In this document: positions 36,654 to 48,704 of the stretch, in pieces | Layout of the letters: each line of letters starts with the position of its first letter | How positions within the stretch are numbered: the first letter of the stretch is position 1 | Origin: Acanthopleura granulata | Lineage: Eukaryota > Mollusca > Polyplacophora > Chitonida > Chitonidae | DNA: 64,000 bases | Assembly: GCA_016165875.1 (NCBI GenBank) | Contig: JABBOT010000031.1 | Coordinates: 873,961 to 937,960, forward strand | Reading direction: 5' to 3' | Position numbers and translations under genes: made by a program | Notes under the pieces: model-generated | What the model saw: the letters and a program-made list of their open reading frames with translations, nothing else | Databases searched by the model: none | What the model was told of the DNA's origin: nothing

Positions 36654-38291
36654 GCGAATGTTGATTGTTGGTAGACCACCAGTTTGGCCGTTGGCGTTGT
36701 AATTTTACACTGAGGAAGATGTACTAGCTTCTATAGAAACATTCATTTGTGAAAAGATGCACTAGCAGCATGTAAATACATCTTTGTTATATATGTACAC
36801 TTATATAACATCCGTCCCCTGCCAATCCTGTAGCAAAATTCCTGTTGCGTCTTAAGTATGTCCTGATTTTTACTCGAACGAGTCAAATTATACAATTATT
36901 AAAAGTATGGGGTATTCCTGTTCCTGTTTTCTTGAAAAAATTATTGTACATATTTTTGTAGAGAGAGGGTCAGAATATTTCAAAATATATAGCTGACAGT
37001 ATGTTAAGCTGTAGGAAAGATAGTAAAAGCCCAGCACCAAATTCTCAGACAGACAAGTCAATAGTGAGCCAATAGTCTGCAGATGGTTTTCTGAAAGTGC
37101 ACTTGTCGTGCTTGTGGAGCAAGGCGCACAACACTGAAGTAATGTTTGTCAGCCTACTGGTCACTATGTCCACAGCCATGACAGTCCATTTCAAGAAGGC
37201 AACAGTGAGGTACCATACACGTAAATGATCTAAAATTTCGTCCATGACTAACTTCCTTAATTCCACTGATCAGGAAAGTCCTAGTGATTTTAGAAAAGTA
37301 TTTTGAGGTTTGTTTTGTAGTTAGGTGGATATCCAACTTGAAAAATGTAAGATTAAGCACCAAAAAATATTTAGGGCATTAATTTTTCTCTAAAAATGCT
37401 CTGTTTTGATCGAAATTTAAGGTCATTTACGGTAATGGGGCCTCGGGTCCAGGTCGAATTGACTGTTGTTCCCTTGTAACGCATGAAAACTACATTGCAC
37501 GTTACGAGTTTTCTTAGAATGAATCTCCTCCAGAAAGGCAAAGATGAATAATACAACGATGGCTTTGGAATGCTAGAAGTATGGTGTGGGTGTGGTAGTG
37601 GTGAGGTAGAAGCAAGCTTCTCACTGTAGGCCTACAGGATGATATTGTGATTTGTACCGGACCATTTTTGTGCCCCGTCAGGAAATGTTCAGAATCAAGT
37701 GTTTGGCTGTCAGACTCGTTCAGAAGATATGATAAATGATTGGCTTGAAGTAACTAGAAAAATGTACATATATATATATACAGAATATAGTGTAAGTGTA
37801 TATAGATGTATGTATGTATGTGTATGCATGTTCATATTTTTGTGCCTTGATTTTACATAGCTGTACCGGCTGTATTTATTTCATTATACAAACATTTGTC
37901 TCGCTCACTGTTCCGTCCATGGCAACTGTGTCACCCGTGATATTTTGTAGATAAATACATGTGTATCAAAGAGTTACATTTCTTCCATTTTTGTTTCCTT
38001 GACATTGTGTGTAAAATGAAAGGTAGCATTCATGTTCCTCATCAATTTTGGTAATCAGGTGTACCGAACGGTGTTTTTATTTACAGCAGCATACTACCGC
38101 CATGTATCAAAAGAACAGACCACATTCGAACGCATTATCTGAAAGGCCATTTCGTGCTGATAACGTGATAGTAACGACCGAATATATAGTCTTACTGAAA
38201 AACATAGAGTTTATTTTAATAACAAAGGATATAAGTGTTCTACAAAGTTCCAAAAGCATCCACACTTGAGGAATAGTGGTTTGAATTACGA

Positions 38292-41200
38292 TTACCAATT
38301 ACTGGAGATTTGTTGGTTGTCTTTGCAACCAAACCACCATGGTCCCGTGTCACGTGGGCCCAGTAATGTACTTCTACGGTAAGAAGACTGTCGATAATAA
38401 TTCTGCCCGGAGAAGAAGTAGGTCTTGGCGACCGCATCATCATGGAAGGCAGCATCTATTCTAGGCAGGCTGTCGAGGATTTGGCTCCGCCATATCCGTT
38501 GTCTCTTCGCCCTAGTTTTGCCGTTTTTGTCAAACTTAACCTCCCAAAAGTATTCATCTGCCAAACGAAAGAAATGAAGTAATGAATTCATTCGAAAAAT
38601 TCACATTCTGTGGTTGATTTATGCAGTGCTGTTTAGAAAAGATGTGGTGAGAAAAAAAGAAAAAAGCGAAAAAGCACCAATGACTTAAGCGCTGAATAAG
38701 TGAGAAATGTTACCTTCGGAAATTGTCTAACAAACAAAGCACAAACATAAGGACAAAGAAAGTTCTATCTAGCGAACGGTCGGGTGTGTTTTAAAGTTTG
38801 GCTAGAGATGTACTGTACAACTCGTTTTTGGATTACATATGGTTTCGAGAATCCAGCTAAAATCCTGGTAAAATCTAAGAAGTAGTATACTCAAAGCACG
38901 TCATCCCGGAGTGCGTGGGATAAACACCTGACCGTTGGCAATTAGTGACGAAATTTCCCACGTGCGACGTAGATGTGCACAGCATACAGGTAAAAGACAA
39001 GTGGTCTTTCTACGTAAACGGTCACATAAAGTGTCCTCGACCACTTATTGTCACTATGCAAGTCCCCAGGACAGCTAGAACCTTGCTACGGTGAAACGGT
39101 CAGTACCGTGCACTACACAACACTGACCAGAATGAACTCACCTTCAACCAAATACGCTCTGTCGGAATATTTCCCCCCGGCGATAAAGGCGGCGTTGATC
39201 TTCCTACTGTATACTCTGAGCTCTTCAGACAGCGATCTAGGGAAGTCCCAATCCATCTGCAGTTCAGACGTGTATCGAGATAACCATTCAACTCTGTAAC
39301 GCCAAACATACGACCCCTGAAAATAGGAGATATCTCCGTCGTATATGGGAAATAAAAGACTACTTCAATAAATAAGTGAACAAATAAATAAATAAAGCCG
39401 GTGAATTACGGTCAACTCTTTTCTTAATATTTCTACCGAAAGTATCGCGATCCCTTTCATTCACAACTTGAATAAAATTAAGAAGAGAAAATTATCACCG
39501 GAAAGGACTTCAGCATAGCCATTGAAACGAGAGTAGCGACGAGAGTTGTAGTCGGTCACACGTAACCAGTAAAATGCAACCTCTTGTCAATTTCAGATTG
39601 CTAGATGTCATTTAGAAAGTGAATTCTGCGATCGTATCGAAGGCGCATGTATTGCTGGCGGTTTGGTGCCTGACTCTGAGGTCGCTGGTTCGAAACCCGA
39701 ATAGGTCTCAGCCAATTTTCAGCACTAGAAATTGTGCTATATCTAGAAAGTGTAACCCCTAATAACGATAATACCGTTACTCTTATCAATTTACCTCAGT
39801 TGCGGTTTTATTGAAAATATCCATGTAAATACTTATATAGTAGCAACCTACACGCGTTCGAGAATATTGATTTATTAAGAACAATAAGTTATCTCAATAA
39901 TGGAGTGCATGATGACTATTAAAGGATGACTTACACTGATGAGGTAGGTTCTTTCACTAGAGTGCTTCCCCTTGAGTTTCACGGTCAAGGCGGCGTCCAC
40001 GACACTAGGCCCCCGCAGGAACACCGTGCTGATGGGTTTGGGAAACCCCGTTTCAACCCCGTAGGTATTCAAACAAAATATCATATTACCTGCCAGAACG
40101 ATATACGATGACTGATCAGATGTTATATTGAGCATATCTCACAACCAAAGATCATCTTGGAAGATCTTATTTCCTGTAGCATTTGAAGATTTCTACGAGA
40201 AAGAAACCACCATGCGTTTTTTGCAAGATATATATATTTTATCTTATTGTTGTTTACTGGTGTAGGCGTACAGTCATTTGCATGGGTAGGGGAAACCGGA
40301 GGAAACCACCGAACTTTTCCGTGCGATTATTAACCCTGGAACTTCTCTTCATAGGTTACGATTGACAAACGAATGTCGGACTTAAAGCTTATATTTACTA
40401 CTGACCTCTGAAGGCGTAAATCTGGCCATCCACCGCCTTAGTGATAGCATCCACGCTCCCGCTACAAGGGGCGGTAGTTGTCCACGGCTGGTTCCCTTCT
40501 GGCATAGGTTCTGGGATGGTGCGGGTTGTGAGAGGAGGTGTTTTAGATGTTGACGAAGTAGGCGTACTGAATGCGGTACTGGAAGTCGTCGGCAGAGAAG
40601 TAGACGTACTGGTTGTGGTAATGGAAGTCGTTGGCAGAGAAGTAGACCTACTGGTTGTGATAGTGGAAGTTGGCAGGGAAGTACTGGTTGTGGTAGTGGA
40701 AGTCGCTGGCAGGGAAGTAGACGTACTGGTTGTGGTAGTGGAAGTCGTTGGCAACGAAGCAGTCGTACTAGTTGCGGTACTGGACGTCTTTTTCGAAGAA
40801 GAAAGTGTAGTTGTAGTCGTAGATATGTGTCCGGGAGCCGAAGTGCAGTTCGTGATCGGCAAAGGTTCGTTGGGATCAAACTTATCCGGACTTCCTGTGG
40901 ATACATTGAAAAAAAAAATTAATAAGTTATCTAATATTGATGTCTTCTGTTTTCAATACATATGACTATATTTAAAAGAAAAGTTTTAATGAATCCCATA
41001 ACTGAAGATCTGCAGTAAGCTTAGTTACGCACCGGTCATTTATCTTGGAGTTAAATGTATTGTATTGCACTTTTATGATTGTGATCTACCTCATTCACTG
41101 TCAATGAATCCTGGCGTGGAACAAAGTGGTGTAGAACAAAGTCTCTGTTACATGCACTTTGAATACGGTATATATTATATACACACGGTAGACCTACATG

Positions 41201-44200
41201 CCACTGTGGAATACCCTGACAGATTCAGATTTTCATGTGTGCTATGTTATTGTGTTCACGTATGAAATGTGATGACAACACAGCATTCTGAGTAATTCTA
41301 GACCAGTGATGTCTGGTATATTGCGTTTAACCTCAAAGCGATTACTTTTTACCTAATTCTACATAAGCCATGTTGCCAGGGGGTATGTGAGTTGTTTCTT
41401 CTTAAATACTTTAAAATTTAGAATTAAATCCTACCTGAAGTAAACTAACAAGAGGCCGGATTTTACCGATAACGTTTGACCAACTATGACAATGTCGTCG
41501 TTGCTCTGGATTTACTCCCTGTACTGTAGTCTTTCATATTGTATTCCTGCATTGAATTCTGCTGGTGGACTAAGCATCCCCAATCTCTTTGCATTGTTTT
41601 CATGTTATTCTTTACCTGTTTTAAATGTGATAACAACACGCCATTTTGAATAATTCTAGACCAGTGACATCTGGTATGTTCCATTTAACATCAAAGAAAA
41701 TCTTTTTTAACGTAATTCTGCTGAAGTCATGTTGCCAGAGGGCGTTTAAGTTGTTAATATTCAAGTGTTAAGTGATCTCAAGTGCTATACGATGCTGTGA
41801 GACAGTCTCATGTAGGCCTACCGTTGATCAATACACCATCGCAAGGCTGACCTCAAATGCCACACCATGTCGTGACAGTCTCATGTAGGCCTACCGCCGC
41901 ATGCTGTCATGCAGCGATGAACAATACACCGCCGCAAGTCTAACCTAGAATGCCGTGACCTAGTTTCATGAACCGTGACATGCCGTTAGCGGTGTATATT
42001 GTAGGTGTACTGCCCGAAGTGTGGCACCAAATACCATAAAGTGTAAGTGTAACGTGAGATACTTTCATGCCGTCAATATGCTACGAACTACAGTGCCCAT
42101 TCTTGCGTCACGTAGGCCTACCGTATATGGGCTAAAGTTGTACCGTAATGTATTGTCCATTGCGGCCACATGCCGCCAGTTGTGTACACTATAGGTGTAC
42201 TCACCGAAGTGTAGCGCCGTATACCATGAAGTGTAAGTGTAACATGAAATACTCTCATGCCATCAATGTACCACGAACTGCTATGCCCATTCTTGTGTCA
42301 CATGCTGTAAATGGGCTAAAATTGTACCGTAATGTATTGTCAATTGCCACCACTTGCGGTCAGTGGACAGTGAACTCTATGCCCAGGCGTCACATACCGT
42401 AAATGATCTGTAAGTATTCGGTGGCAAACACTCTCATGTACCTCGGTCTCCGGTCGTACATGAGAAGGTCCATCACCATCCTGTGGATGGTCGTGGGTTT
42501 CCCGCGGGCAGAGAGCCCGGTTTCCACCCACCATAATGCTGGTGGCCTTCATACAAGCGAAATATTCCTGAATACGGCGAAAAACAGCAGTGAAATAAGA
42601 TAATTTATTTACGTCGTAAATGTACTATTAAATGCACCAGTCTGGTTTAACATACCGTAAATGGACTGTATGCCGTCGATGTCGTCTTGGGTCAGCAGAC
42701 TAGCACGTGACAACTTGGTACTCTGGTCACCGACCAATGGCCACATCAAGGACCCCTTCACCATGGAGTGGACCAGTCCAAGACTGTGCCCGAACTCATG
42801 GGCTGCCGTGAACAGCAAATTGGCGCCTAAAACACAACAAATCAGACGAAATAGTTAAATGTTTTTTCGGTATTCTTTAGTGTCATGAAATGATATTTGT
42901 TTTAGCACTAGGGACATTTTCTCGGCCCAGTGTGTACAATGACTGAGTATTTGGTGGGTCAGTTACTTGCGTTCACCATGTTCGTTACAGGGCTTATTTG
43001 TACCACGTTTCATAGCAATATTTTGAAAGTTTACGAATCATAAGTTAGAAGATGAATATAAGCAAGAATCAACAAACTATGTCCAATTATCATTAAAGAA
43101 AACACACCTGTACTAATCATTACTGGGGCGAAAATGCACCGTTTCTTCTGAAGCCAAAAGACGAAGACTTCTCTATCACGTACCATCATCACTGTAATCC
43201 AGAATCCAATTTTCGGCTTCATCAAAGTGAGCGTCTCCGTCTATACCCGGTGCGTTGCCATAGGGATAGAAGGCGTGGCCCAGACTGCCCCACTGTCCAT
43301 CAAAGGCAGTTCCGTCACCATGCTCACCAGAGACAAACCTGATCTCAATATCAACCGGGGAGCACGTGGAGGGACTGAATGTCAGAGGTGTGACATCAGA
43401 CCAGACCTGATAATTCATCAATCATACGTATTCCCATATTTTCCCACGTTTTACTGTAAATGTATACTGGTTAATGATTTGAATGACGTTTTCTTTATTT
43501 TACTGATTGCCACATAACTGTCTAAATTTATTTCCGGTACATGGCGTCATCCAGATGGAAGGAAAAGGAAATATGTTTTCTGAAATCGGCCCCAGGAGAA
43601 ACCGGAAATAGTCCATGTGGCGGAAATAATTAGCCAAGATATCATACATGGCGGTATAGTAGGATGCATGAAAGCACCTTAAGTCTCTCAACCTGCACGC
43701 GAGTACCCGATTTGTTGGCGTAGGCCTTGTCTTATATTCATGCCACTGGCGTTTATCAGCGGATATCATGTATAAAGCATGACTCACCTTGAAGGCAGCG
43801 GCGATAGTTCTGTCCACCTGCTCACGTGACAGGTCAGGTGTGTAGTTCATTATTCTGTACGTCAAATGTTGTTTATGCCACTGAGTTTCTGAACGAGAAT
43901 AAGTTTTTATCAGTTTGATCGAATGAAAGGTAGAGTAAGAAAAAGGAGGTGTGTAACTCTTACAGGGCTATGGCTGTTTTTAAATGATTACATTTTTTCT
44001 CACTAATATATTGTTATTTCACTTAGGTCTACATAATATCATTTTATTAAAAACGAACTTTACAACAGATCATTATTATTTCATGCTGAACCATAACAAA
44101 CCATGTTATTCCATACTGGCCCACAACAGACCATGTTATTTCATACTTAACCACAACAAACCGTGTAATTTCACATTGAACCTCAACAGACCATGTTGTT

Positions 44201-46725
44201 TTATACTGAACAACAACAGATCATGTTATTTCATACTCGCCCACAATAGACTGTGTTATTTCATAGTGAATCACAACAGACCATGTTATTTCATGCAGAA
44301 GCGCAACAGACTGTGTTACTAGTATTTCATACACAATACAGACTGGTACCTTGCCTCGCAAACCTCTTCTTGCGTCTCTGGGTGATGGAAGGCAAGGACT
44401 GGCTGTCATTGTCCTGGCTGGAAGAGACGTCCAGATTGCCACAGCGCTCGATCTGCATCATCCGGTAGGTTGGGGAGTCCAGAACACCTGAGAAGCATTG
44501 ATTTGATAATTTCATTAGTCGATTGATTGATCTAGTGTGGTAGATTTGTTTTGCCAACTATGTAAAGTAGGTTTCTTTTGTTTTCCTTTTGGCCTGGGTG
44601 ATTTGTGAAGAAACTGGTGAGTTTATCAATTGCCTTTCAAGAGGAAGTCGCTACTTTTAGAGAGAAACGTTTGCCGCCAAAAGCAAAACGAAACAAAAAG
44701 GACAACAGCAACAACAACGAAATAGTAACAAAGAAAGAAACAAACAAAAAACATAATTTATAAAACACTCTTCTGTTACTCCGCAGTATTCGGAGATTAC
44801 CGCTTTACATTACGAGCTCCACCTGAATTAATAGCGCGCCCAGTGTATTCAGAAAAGAGGCAGGGTTGTGTTTTCCATTAACTCTGTCATGGACCGGAAA
44901 TATTTGCTGATTTATTTCATCGAAGTCTGACGCTATATTCAAGAATTTCTCACTTATACAGGATGCATGGCGCTTAGTTAAGTTTAGGGCTGTAAGAAAC
45001 CGAAGTGCCCGGAATAAACCAGAAACCTGGCGCGTGTGACGTGCAAACCAGCACGACGTATTTGTATAGAGGGCAAACTGTCATCGACAAAGGTAAGATG
45101 CCCTCACGAAAGGCATGGATTTATTCAGGCCTAATTATTTATTTGATTGGTGTTTTACGCACTACTCAAGAATATTTCACTTATACAACGGCGGTCAGTA
45201 TTATGATGGGAGGAAACCGGGCAAAGCCAGGTGGAAACCCACGACCGTCCACAGGTTACTGGCAGACCTTCTAACTTTCCAAACTTCATCGATCACTCAC
45301 TGTTACCAACGAGAGCCAGTAAATCTACAAATTCCCTGTCCAGGGCTAGTATTAGCCCCATACCTGCTTCAATATCTAAAGACAACCGCAAAAATATAAC
45401 AATTCTGGGACTGCACAAAGAAAAAAAAAACGAAACAAAAAAAAGAAAAAAATGAGAAATCGCGTGCTGCAGACTTGCCTGTCTGGGTGATGTGTGCCAT
45501 TTCCTGAAAAGTCTCTAGAGCTTGGCGCAGGGCCTGGCTCCCGGAGCCCCGCCACAGTTCCTGGGCGGACAAATAGCCAAACCGGAACAGGTAATCCTAG
45601 GGACCAGAGTAAATCATTTGAACGACTTGATGAATGCTTGATTGCCAGCATGAGGAATTTGGACAGAGGTCAGTTTTACAGGTGAATTTGGCCGTTTTTG
45701 TCCTGTTCATGTCTTTGACAGTTTTTCAGGTTTTTTTTCTTCAATACCGCTGATCATTTTGAATTGAAACCTAAATAGCTTCAACATGACGAGTTATACA
45801 AATGAAGTGAATGTTTCGGGTTTGTTTTAGTCATTTTCGACAAAACTTTTATCCTTTAGCTTTACTAGTTTTGCGGACTTTTTTTCTTTAAATGTTTTGT
45901 TATACTGAATTGAAATTGGCCAAAAACACATGGCCAAATTTCGCAATCTTTCGTTTCTTGGTAAGGAAATTTTTTTTCATTTTCACACTTTTTTCAAAGA
46001 TGATGTGCATCTTCAGTGTGGTATTAGTTATATACAAGTTAAATTTTGGTTCTGGGAACATTCCTTGTAAATCAAGGTTTGCTTGACTGCTATTAATACA
46101 ACTGTATGTGTACGTTTAATCTAAAGCCGCATATCGTATAAGCGTATATGTTACCAATGCCACAAGCAGGGCCTACAGGTAAAACTGAGAATTCGCTTGT
46201 TGACACCGCAGCATAGATTCAACATACATACATAGGCCTATCTATTAGTTTGAAGAATTCAAACCGGTAGGGACATAGCGTTGAGAAAGTAGTGCTTCAA
46301 GAATACGTCATGGTGAAATAATTTGACAATTTTCTACCTTTCGACCGAGGAATATATCGAAGGCGGGTTTCAAATCGCATATTTAATATTATTATTATTA
46401 TATCTTAACTGGGGCATGACAAATGCATTGCTGAGTACAGATTGTGTAGTTGAATATAATGGGCCCATTTCCAACACAGAAATAAATTAATACCCACATT
46501 CACAAACAGGTTGGGTAATTGCAAATGCCATCATCATAATGTTCCCTGAAATTAAATAGGCCTAATATATATTTCCTCGGATAACATGAACTTTCTTACC
46601 TGCGCTTCTGACGGAGTTGTAGGGCGCCTGACATCTTGGGGACATGTTTGGGCCAGCGCTGGTTGACAACTCCATCCTAGGACCGATAACACCAGCATCA
46701 GTAGCCTTCTCTTTGCGCCATACAT
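38292..46725 (-). CDS. Secreted matrix metalloproteinase with hemopexin domain
   Basis: Ten exons in gene order: 46600-46725, 45479-45596, 44350-44487, 43788-43888, 43184-43406, 42656-42826, 40406-40894, 39935-40089, 39142-39316, 38292-38557. They total 1,962 nt, or 653 aa with TAA. Order of parts: signal peptide (about 1-25), propeptide with cysteine switch IERCGNLD (C97), furin site RRKKR (119-123), zinc site HEFGHSLGLVH (H245, E246, H249, H255) with Met-turn M263, Ser/Thr hinge (about 312-430), and hemopexin domain between C436 and C643. No membrane anchor is seen, so it should be secreted and activated by furin in the Golgi to cut extracellular matrix. The first start (MYGAKRRLLML) gives a good signal peptide. 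The gene converges with TCTN2. The exact MMP class cannot be given without a tree. Confidence 0.92.
39630..39760 (+). mobile_element. Possible tRNA-like SINE fragment
   Basis: ggcggtttggtgcctgactctgaggtcgctggttcgaaacccgaat contains a good B box (ggttcgaaacc) with a weak A-box-like stretch upstream. It cannot be folded by eye into a complete tRNA, so a SINE head or tRNA pseudogene is likelier. It lies in an MMP intron. Confidence 0.35.
40406..40894 (-). CDS. MMP hinge exon with Ser/Thr-rich coding minisatellite
   Basis: This 489-nt exon links the catalytic and hemopexin domains. Its middle is built of repeats of roughly 36-48 bp encoding variants of SLPTTSTTTTSTST, a mucin-like and probably O-glycosylated stalk. 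It ends with APCSGSVDAITKAVDGQIYA, the first hemopexin blade including the disulfide Cys436. The antisense shadow frame reads as a Val/Glu-rich ORF and should be ignored. Confidence 0.9.
41267..41395 (+). repeat. Dispersed repeat copy 1 (acaacacagcattctgagtaattctagacc)
   Basis: Shares aatgtgat-acaacac-ccatt-tga-taattctagaccagtga with a second copy at 41622-41750 (same strand, 355 bp away). A shorter third copy lies at 56559-56640 and a trace at about 59241. It lies in MMP intron 6. Confidence 0.65.
41622..41750 (+). repeat. Dispersed repeat copy 2
   Basis: Second copy of the 41267-41395 element: taattctagaccagtgacatctggtatgtt, ttaacatcaaag and gtcatgttgccagagggcg align in order with about 80% identity by eye. 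Confidence 0.65.
41985..42360. repeat. Two-copy tandem duplication, period about 185 bp
   Basis: The first unit begins near 41991 and the second near 42180. Both contain taggtgtact-ccgaagtgt, agtgtaagtgtaac-tga-atact, ccattcttg-gtcac and tgtaccgtaatgtattgtc in order. The motif gtaggcctaccg recurs at 41813, 41885 and 42112. The whole lies in MMP intron 6 and no coding is seen. Confidence 0.75.
42455..42610 (-). mobile_element. SINE-like copy, reverse orientation
   Basis: Minus-strand reading gives ttatttcactgctgtttttcgccgtattcaggaatatttcgctt, ggtgggtggaaaccgggctc and cccacgaccatccacaggat, i.e. the core of the 4148-4415 family. It sits just after the MMP zinc-site exon within intron 6. Confidence 0.75.
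42656..42826 (-). CDS. MMP catalytic exon with zinc-binding HEFGHSLGLVH
   Basis: The exon carries the metzincin signature: three His ligands, the general base Glu, and a Met-turn SLMWP where most MMPs have LMYP. It opens with G-ANLLFTAAHEFGH and closes at QSIYG, the usual end of the MMP catalytic domain. Phases match both neighbours. Confidence 0.95.
44071..44340. repeat. 30-bp tandem array starting at the MMP exon 3 donor
   Basis: Nine or so units of ccatgttatttcatactgaaccacaacaga type, exactly 30 bp apart over most of the array (44101, 44131, 44161 and on). In gene orientation the array begins about 10 nt inside the intron and occupies its first 270 nt. The exon itself is not duplicated. 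Confidence 0.9.
44350..44487 (-). CDS. MMP propeptide exon with cysteine switch and furin site
   Basis: It encodes the end of the prodomain: YRMMQIERCGNLDVSS has the switch Cys in a changed context (family pattern PRCGxPD). This is followed by QRRKKRFARQ, a basic furin cleavage site like that of stromelysin-3-type and membrane-type MMPs. The donor CAAG|GTACCA is followed at once by a 30-bp tandem array. Confidence 0.9.
45130..45280 (+). mobile_element. SINE-like copy, forward orientation
   Basis: tttatttgattggtgttttacgc, tactcaagaatatttcacttatac, gggaggaaaccgggcaaagcc, cccacgaccgtccacaggttactggcagacctt. This is one of the cleanest cores in the window. It lies in an MMP intron and shows no tRNA-like tail. 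Confidence 0.8.
45479..45596 (-). CDS. MMP exon 2 with GC 5' splice site
   Basis: It encodes DYLFRFGYLSAQELWRG... to HITQTG, the start of the propeptide (family: yL..yGYL). The only in-phase donor is ACAG|GCAAGT, a standard minor-class GC-AG U2 donor. No GT donor fits phase 1. Confidence 0.85.
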
Positions 46726-47629
46726 GTTTAGGAGCTCAAGACTAGATCGCGTCCAACCGTAAATGAAGCAGACTGGACCTGCCGCCTTATATATATATAG
46801 ATAGATATATATACCAGTAAATCAAAGAAATATGTTGAATAGTCACAAATATGACTAACAGTTACGGATATAGCTGCTCAGCCCTGAAACAAGGTTGGCT
46901 GAAACTTGACCCTCTCATATATATGGGTGTATGTATATATATATATATAGCGATTGTGGTCCTTTTAAGAATTTCCCGATTTTATAAATGGTATTATAGG
47001 CCTACATGACTAACGGGTAAAATGACAGAACAACTCGTGAAAAGAACATTTAAGGGTAACAAGGCCCGGATGCATCCCACCTACACCGCATAAATACAGT
47101 TAGTAACTGTAGTGCATGTGAGAGGCCTATTTCCTACACACGTATATCTGCGCGTGTAGTATGTGCTGACGAGCGTTTTCCGGTGTTTTCCGGCGGCAGA
47201 AGAGTTTACTGTCCCCTCTGTTACTCGGTGCTATAGACTGTGCGCGGGATGTTGATTTCTGTATGTATAAATAAGGGTAGGTTATATATATTGCGCTCAG
47301 GAAACGACTCATAACTGAGGAATCTGATGTTTGTAGGTGCAGCAGAAGATCTATTTGCTGTAACCAAATCAATTTTTTTGGATTTACAAAGAATACCTCA
47401 AATTATCATTCACATTCAGAAAATGTCAGTCTCGTACCCGTGCAATTTATCGTATGAATATGATTCTAAAATTTGTTGAAAAGTTATAAAGAGTTATATT
47501 GCGAACTTCATCGTCGATTTCGAACCATACCACTTGCACAGACAATGGTGACACCGCGAAAGGTGCTTAGTTGAGCCATTATAAAATGATAGCAAAAGTT
47601 CGACTGGTTTTGCGCCTGTCGACTTTTTG

Positions 47630-48045
47630 CCGATACATGTACACGGTACATGACGCCGCGGCAGCTTTGCAAATACATGTACACAATATGTGATGCTGCG
47701 ACAGCTTTGTAAATAGATGTACACAATGTGTGATGCTGCGACAGCTTTGCAAATACATGTACACAATATGTGATGCTGCGACAGCTTTGTAAATAGATGT
47801 ACACAATATGTGATGCTGCGACAGCTTTGTAAATAAATGTACACAATATGTGATGCTGCGACAGCTTTGTAAATAGATGTACACAATATGTGATGCTGCG
47901 ACAGCTTTGCAAATAGATGTACACAATGTGTGATGTTGCGACAGCTTTGTAAATAGATGTACACAATATGTGATGCTGCGACAGCTTTGTAAATAGATGT
48001 ACACAATATGTGATGCTGCGATAGCTTTGAAAATAGATGTACATA
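47630..48045. repeat. 40-bp minisatellite
   Basis: Ten units of tgatgctgcgacagctttgtaaatagatgtacacaatatg type, exactly 40 bp apart and highly uniform. Because 40 is not a multiple of three, all three minus-strand frames run through it as long Cys/His-rich ORFs (141-218 codons). These are artefacts. Outlying units are at 48705-48795. Confidence 0.95.
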
Positions 48046-48704
48046 TCTAGTTTACGCATGGACAAAGAAATCAGAAGGCGAACAGCGTGATTCAGACGCA
48101 TGTCGCCTTTACGCTGTGGTGAGAAAAAAGACACAACTGTACCTGTAATACATGGATGTGTCACATATCCATGATATCATCCATTGATTGAAGTTATCAC
48201 CACACCTATTTCCAGGGTGTTGCTGACAGATGTTGTACCGAGTTTAACATAACTGTCCCTCGGATCGTGGTACAACATTATGTTATCTTGTGGTTGGTCG
48301 ATCAGTGACACTGAAATGCTTTCATATGATTGGAACGATTCACTCTCTTCTAAACAGTCTTATGTGGTCATCATTTCCGACGCACGGTCTAATTCTATTT
48401 GGAGATAGCCAGGGTTTGGTTTACAAGACGGCCTACGATGACGGCTTGCCACCCTTTCCGTAACCTTTGGCAAGCCGTTTCTGGTATTTCTTCTTTCACG
48501 ATACAAAAGAAAGTTTCATATTTTTATGTCCAATTCAGTTTACATATGAACAATAATTTTTACGTGCAACCGAAAGCTTCAACTATTTTGTAAATATGTA
48601 AAATAATACTCCATAATTTGTACAATGTTTTTAATGTACAATGCTTTATAGCCCATTTGAATAATTAAACAATGCCATGGTCAGCATTGTAACTACATCT
48701 TCAC

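Larger units (their letters stand above)
35356..38291. other. Intergenic/3'UTR region between convergent TCTN2 and MMP genes
   Basis: No coding exon was recognised. The left part is probably the TCTN2 3'UTR; a poly(A) site could not be fixed. It holds the gacac/ggtattctgt array at 36170-36540, a perfect 12-bp stem hairpin at 36623-36653, (TA)n and TATG-type microsatellites around 37765-37830, and otherwise AT-rich sequence. Confidence 0.6.

Noticed and set aside
39630..39760. Functional tRNA gene suggested by the ggttcgaaacc B box
   Set aside because: No complete cloverleaf or convincing A box could be drawn; kept only as a possible SINE fragment.
40382..40965. Plus-strand 174-codon Val/Glu-rich ORF and a minus-strand Leu/Pro/Gln-rich ORF over the hinge exon
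   Set aside because: They are other frames of the MMP Ser/Thr hinge minisatellite; only the minus-strand frame that joins the neighbouring exons in phase is coding.
47494..48164. Long minus-strand ORFs (141-218 codons, Cys/His-rich) in all three frames
   Set aside because: They are read-through of the 40-bp tandem repeat, which rotates through all frames; no start context, splice sites or family features.
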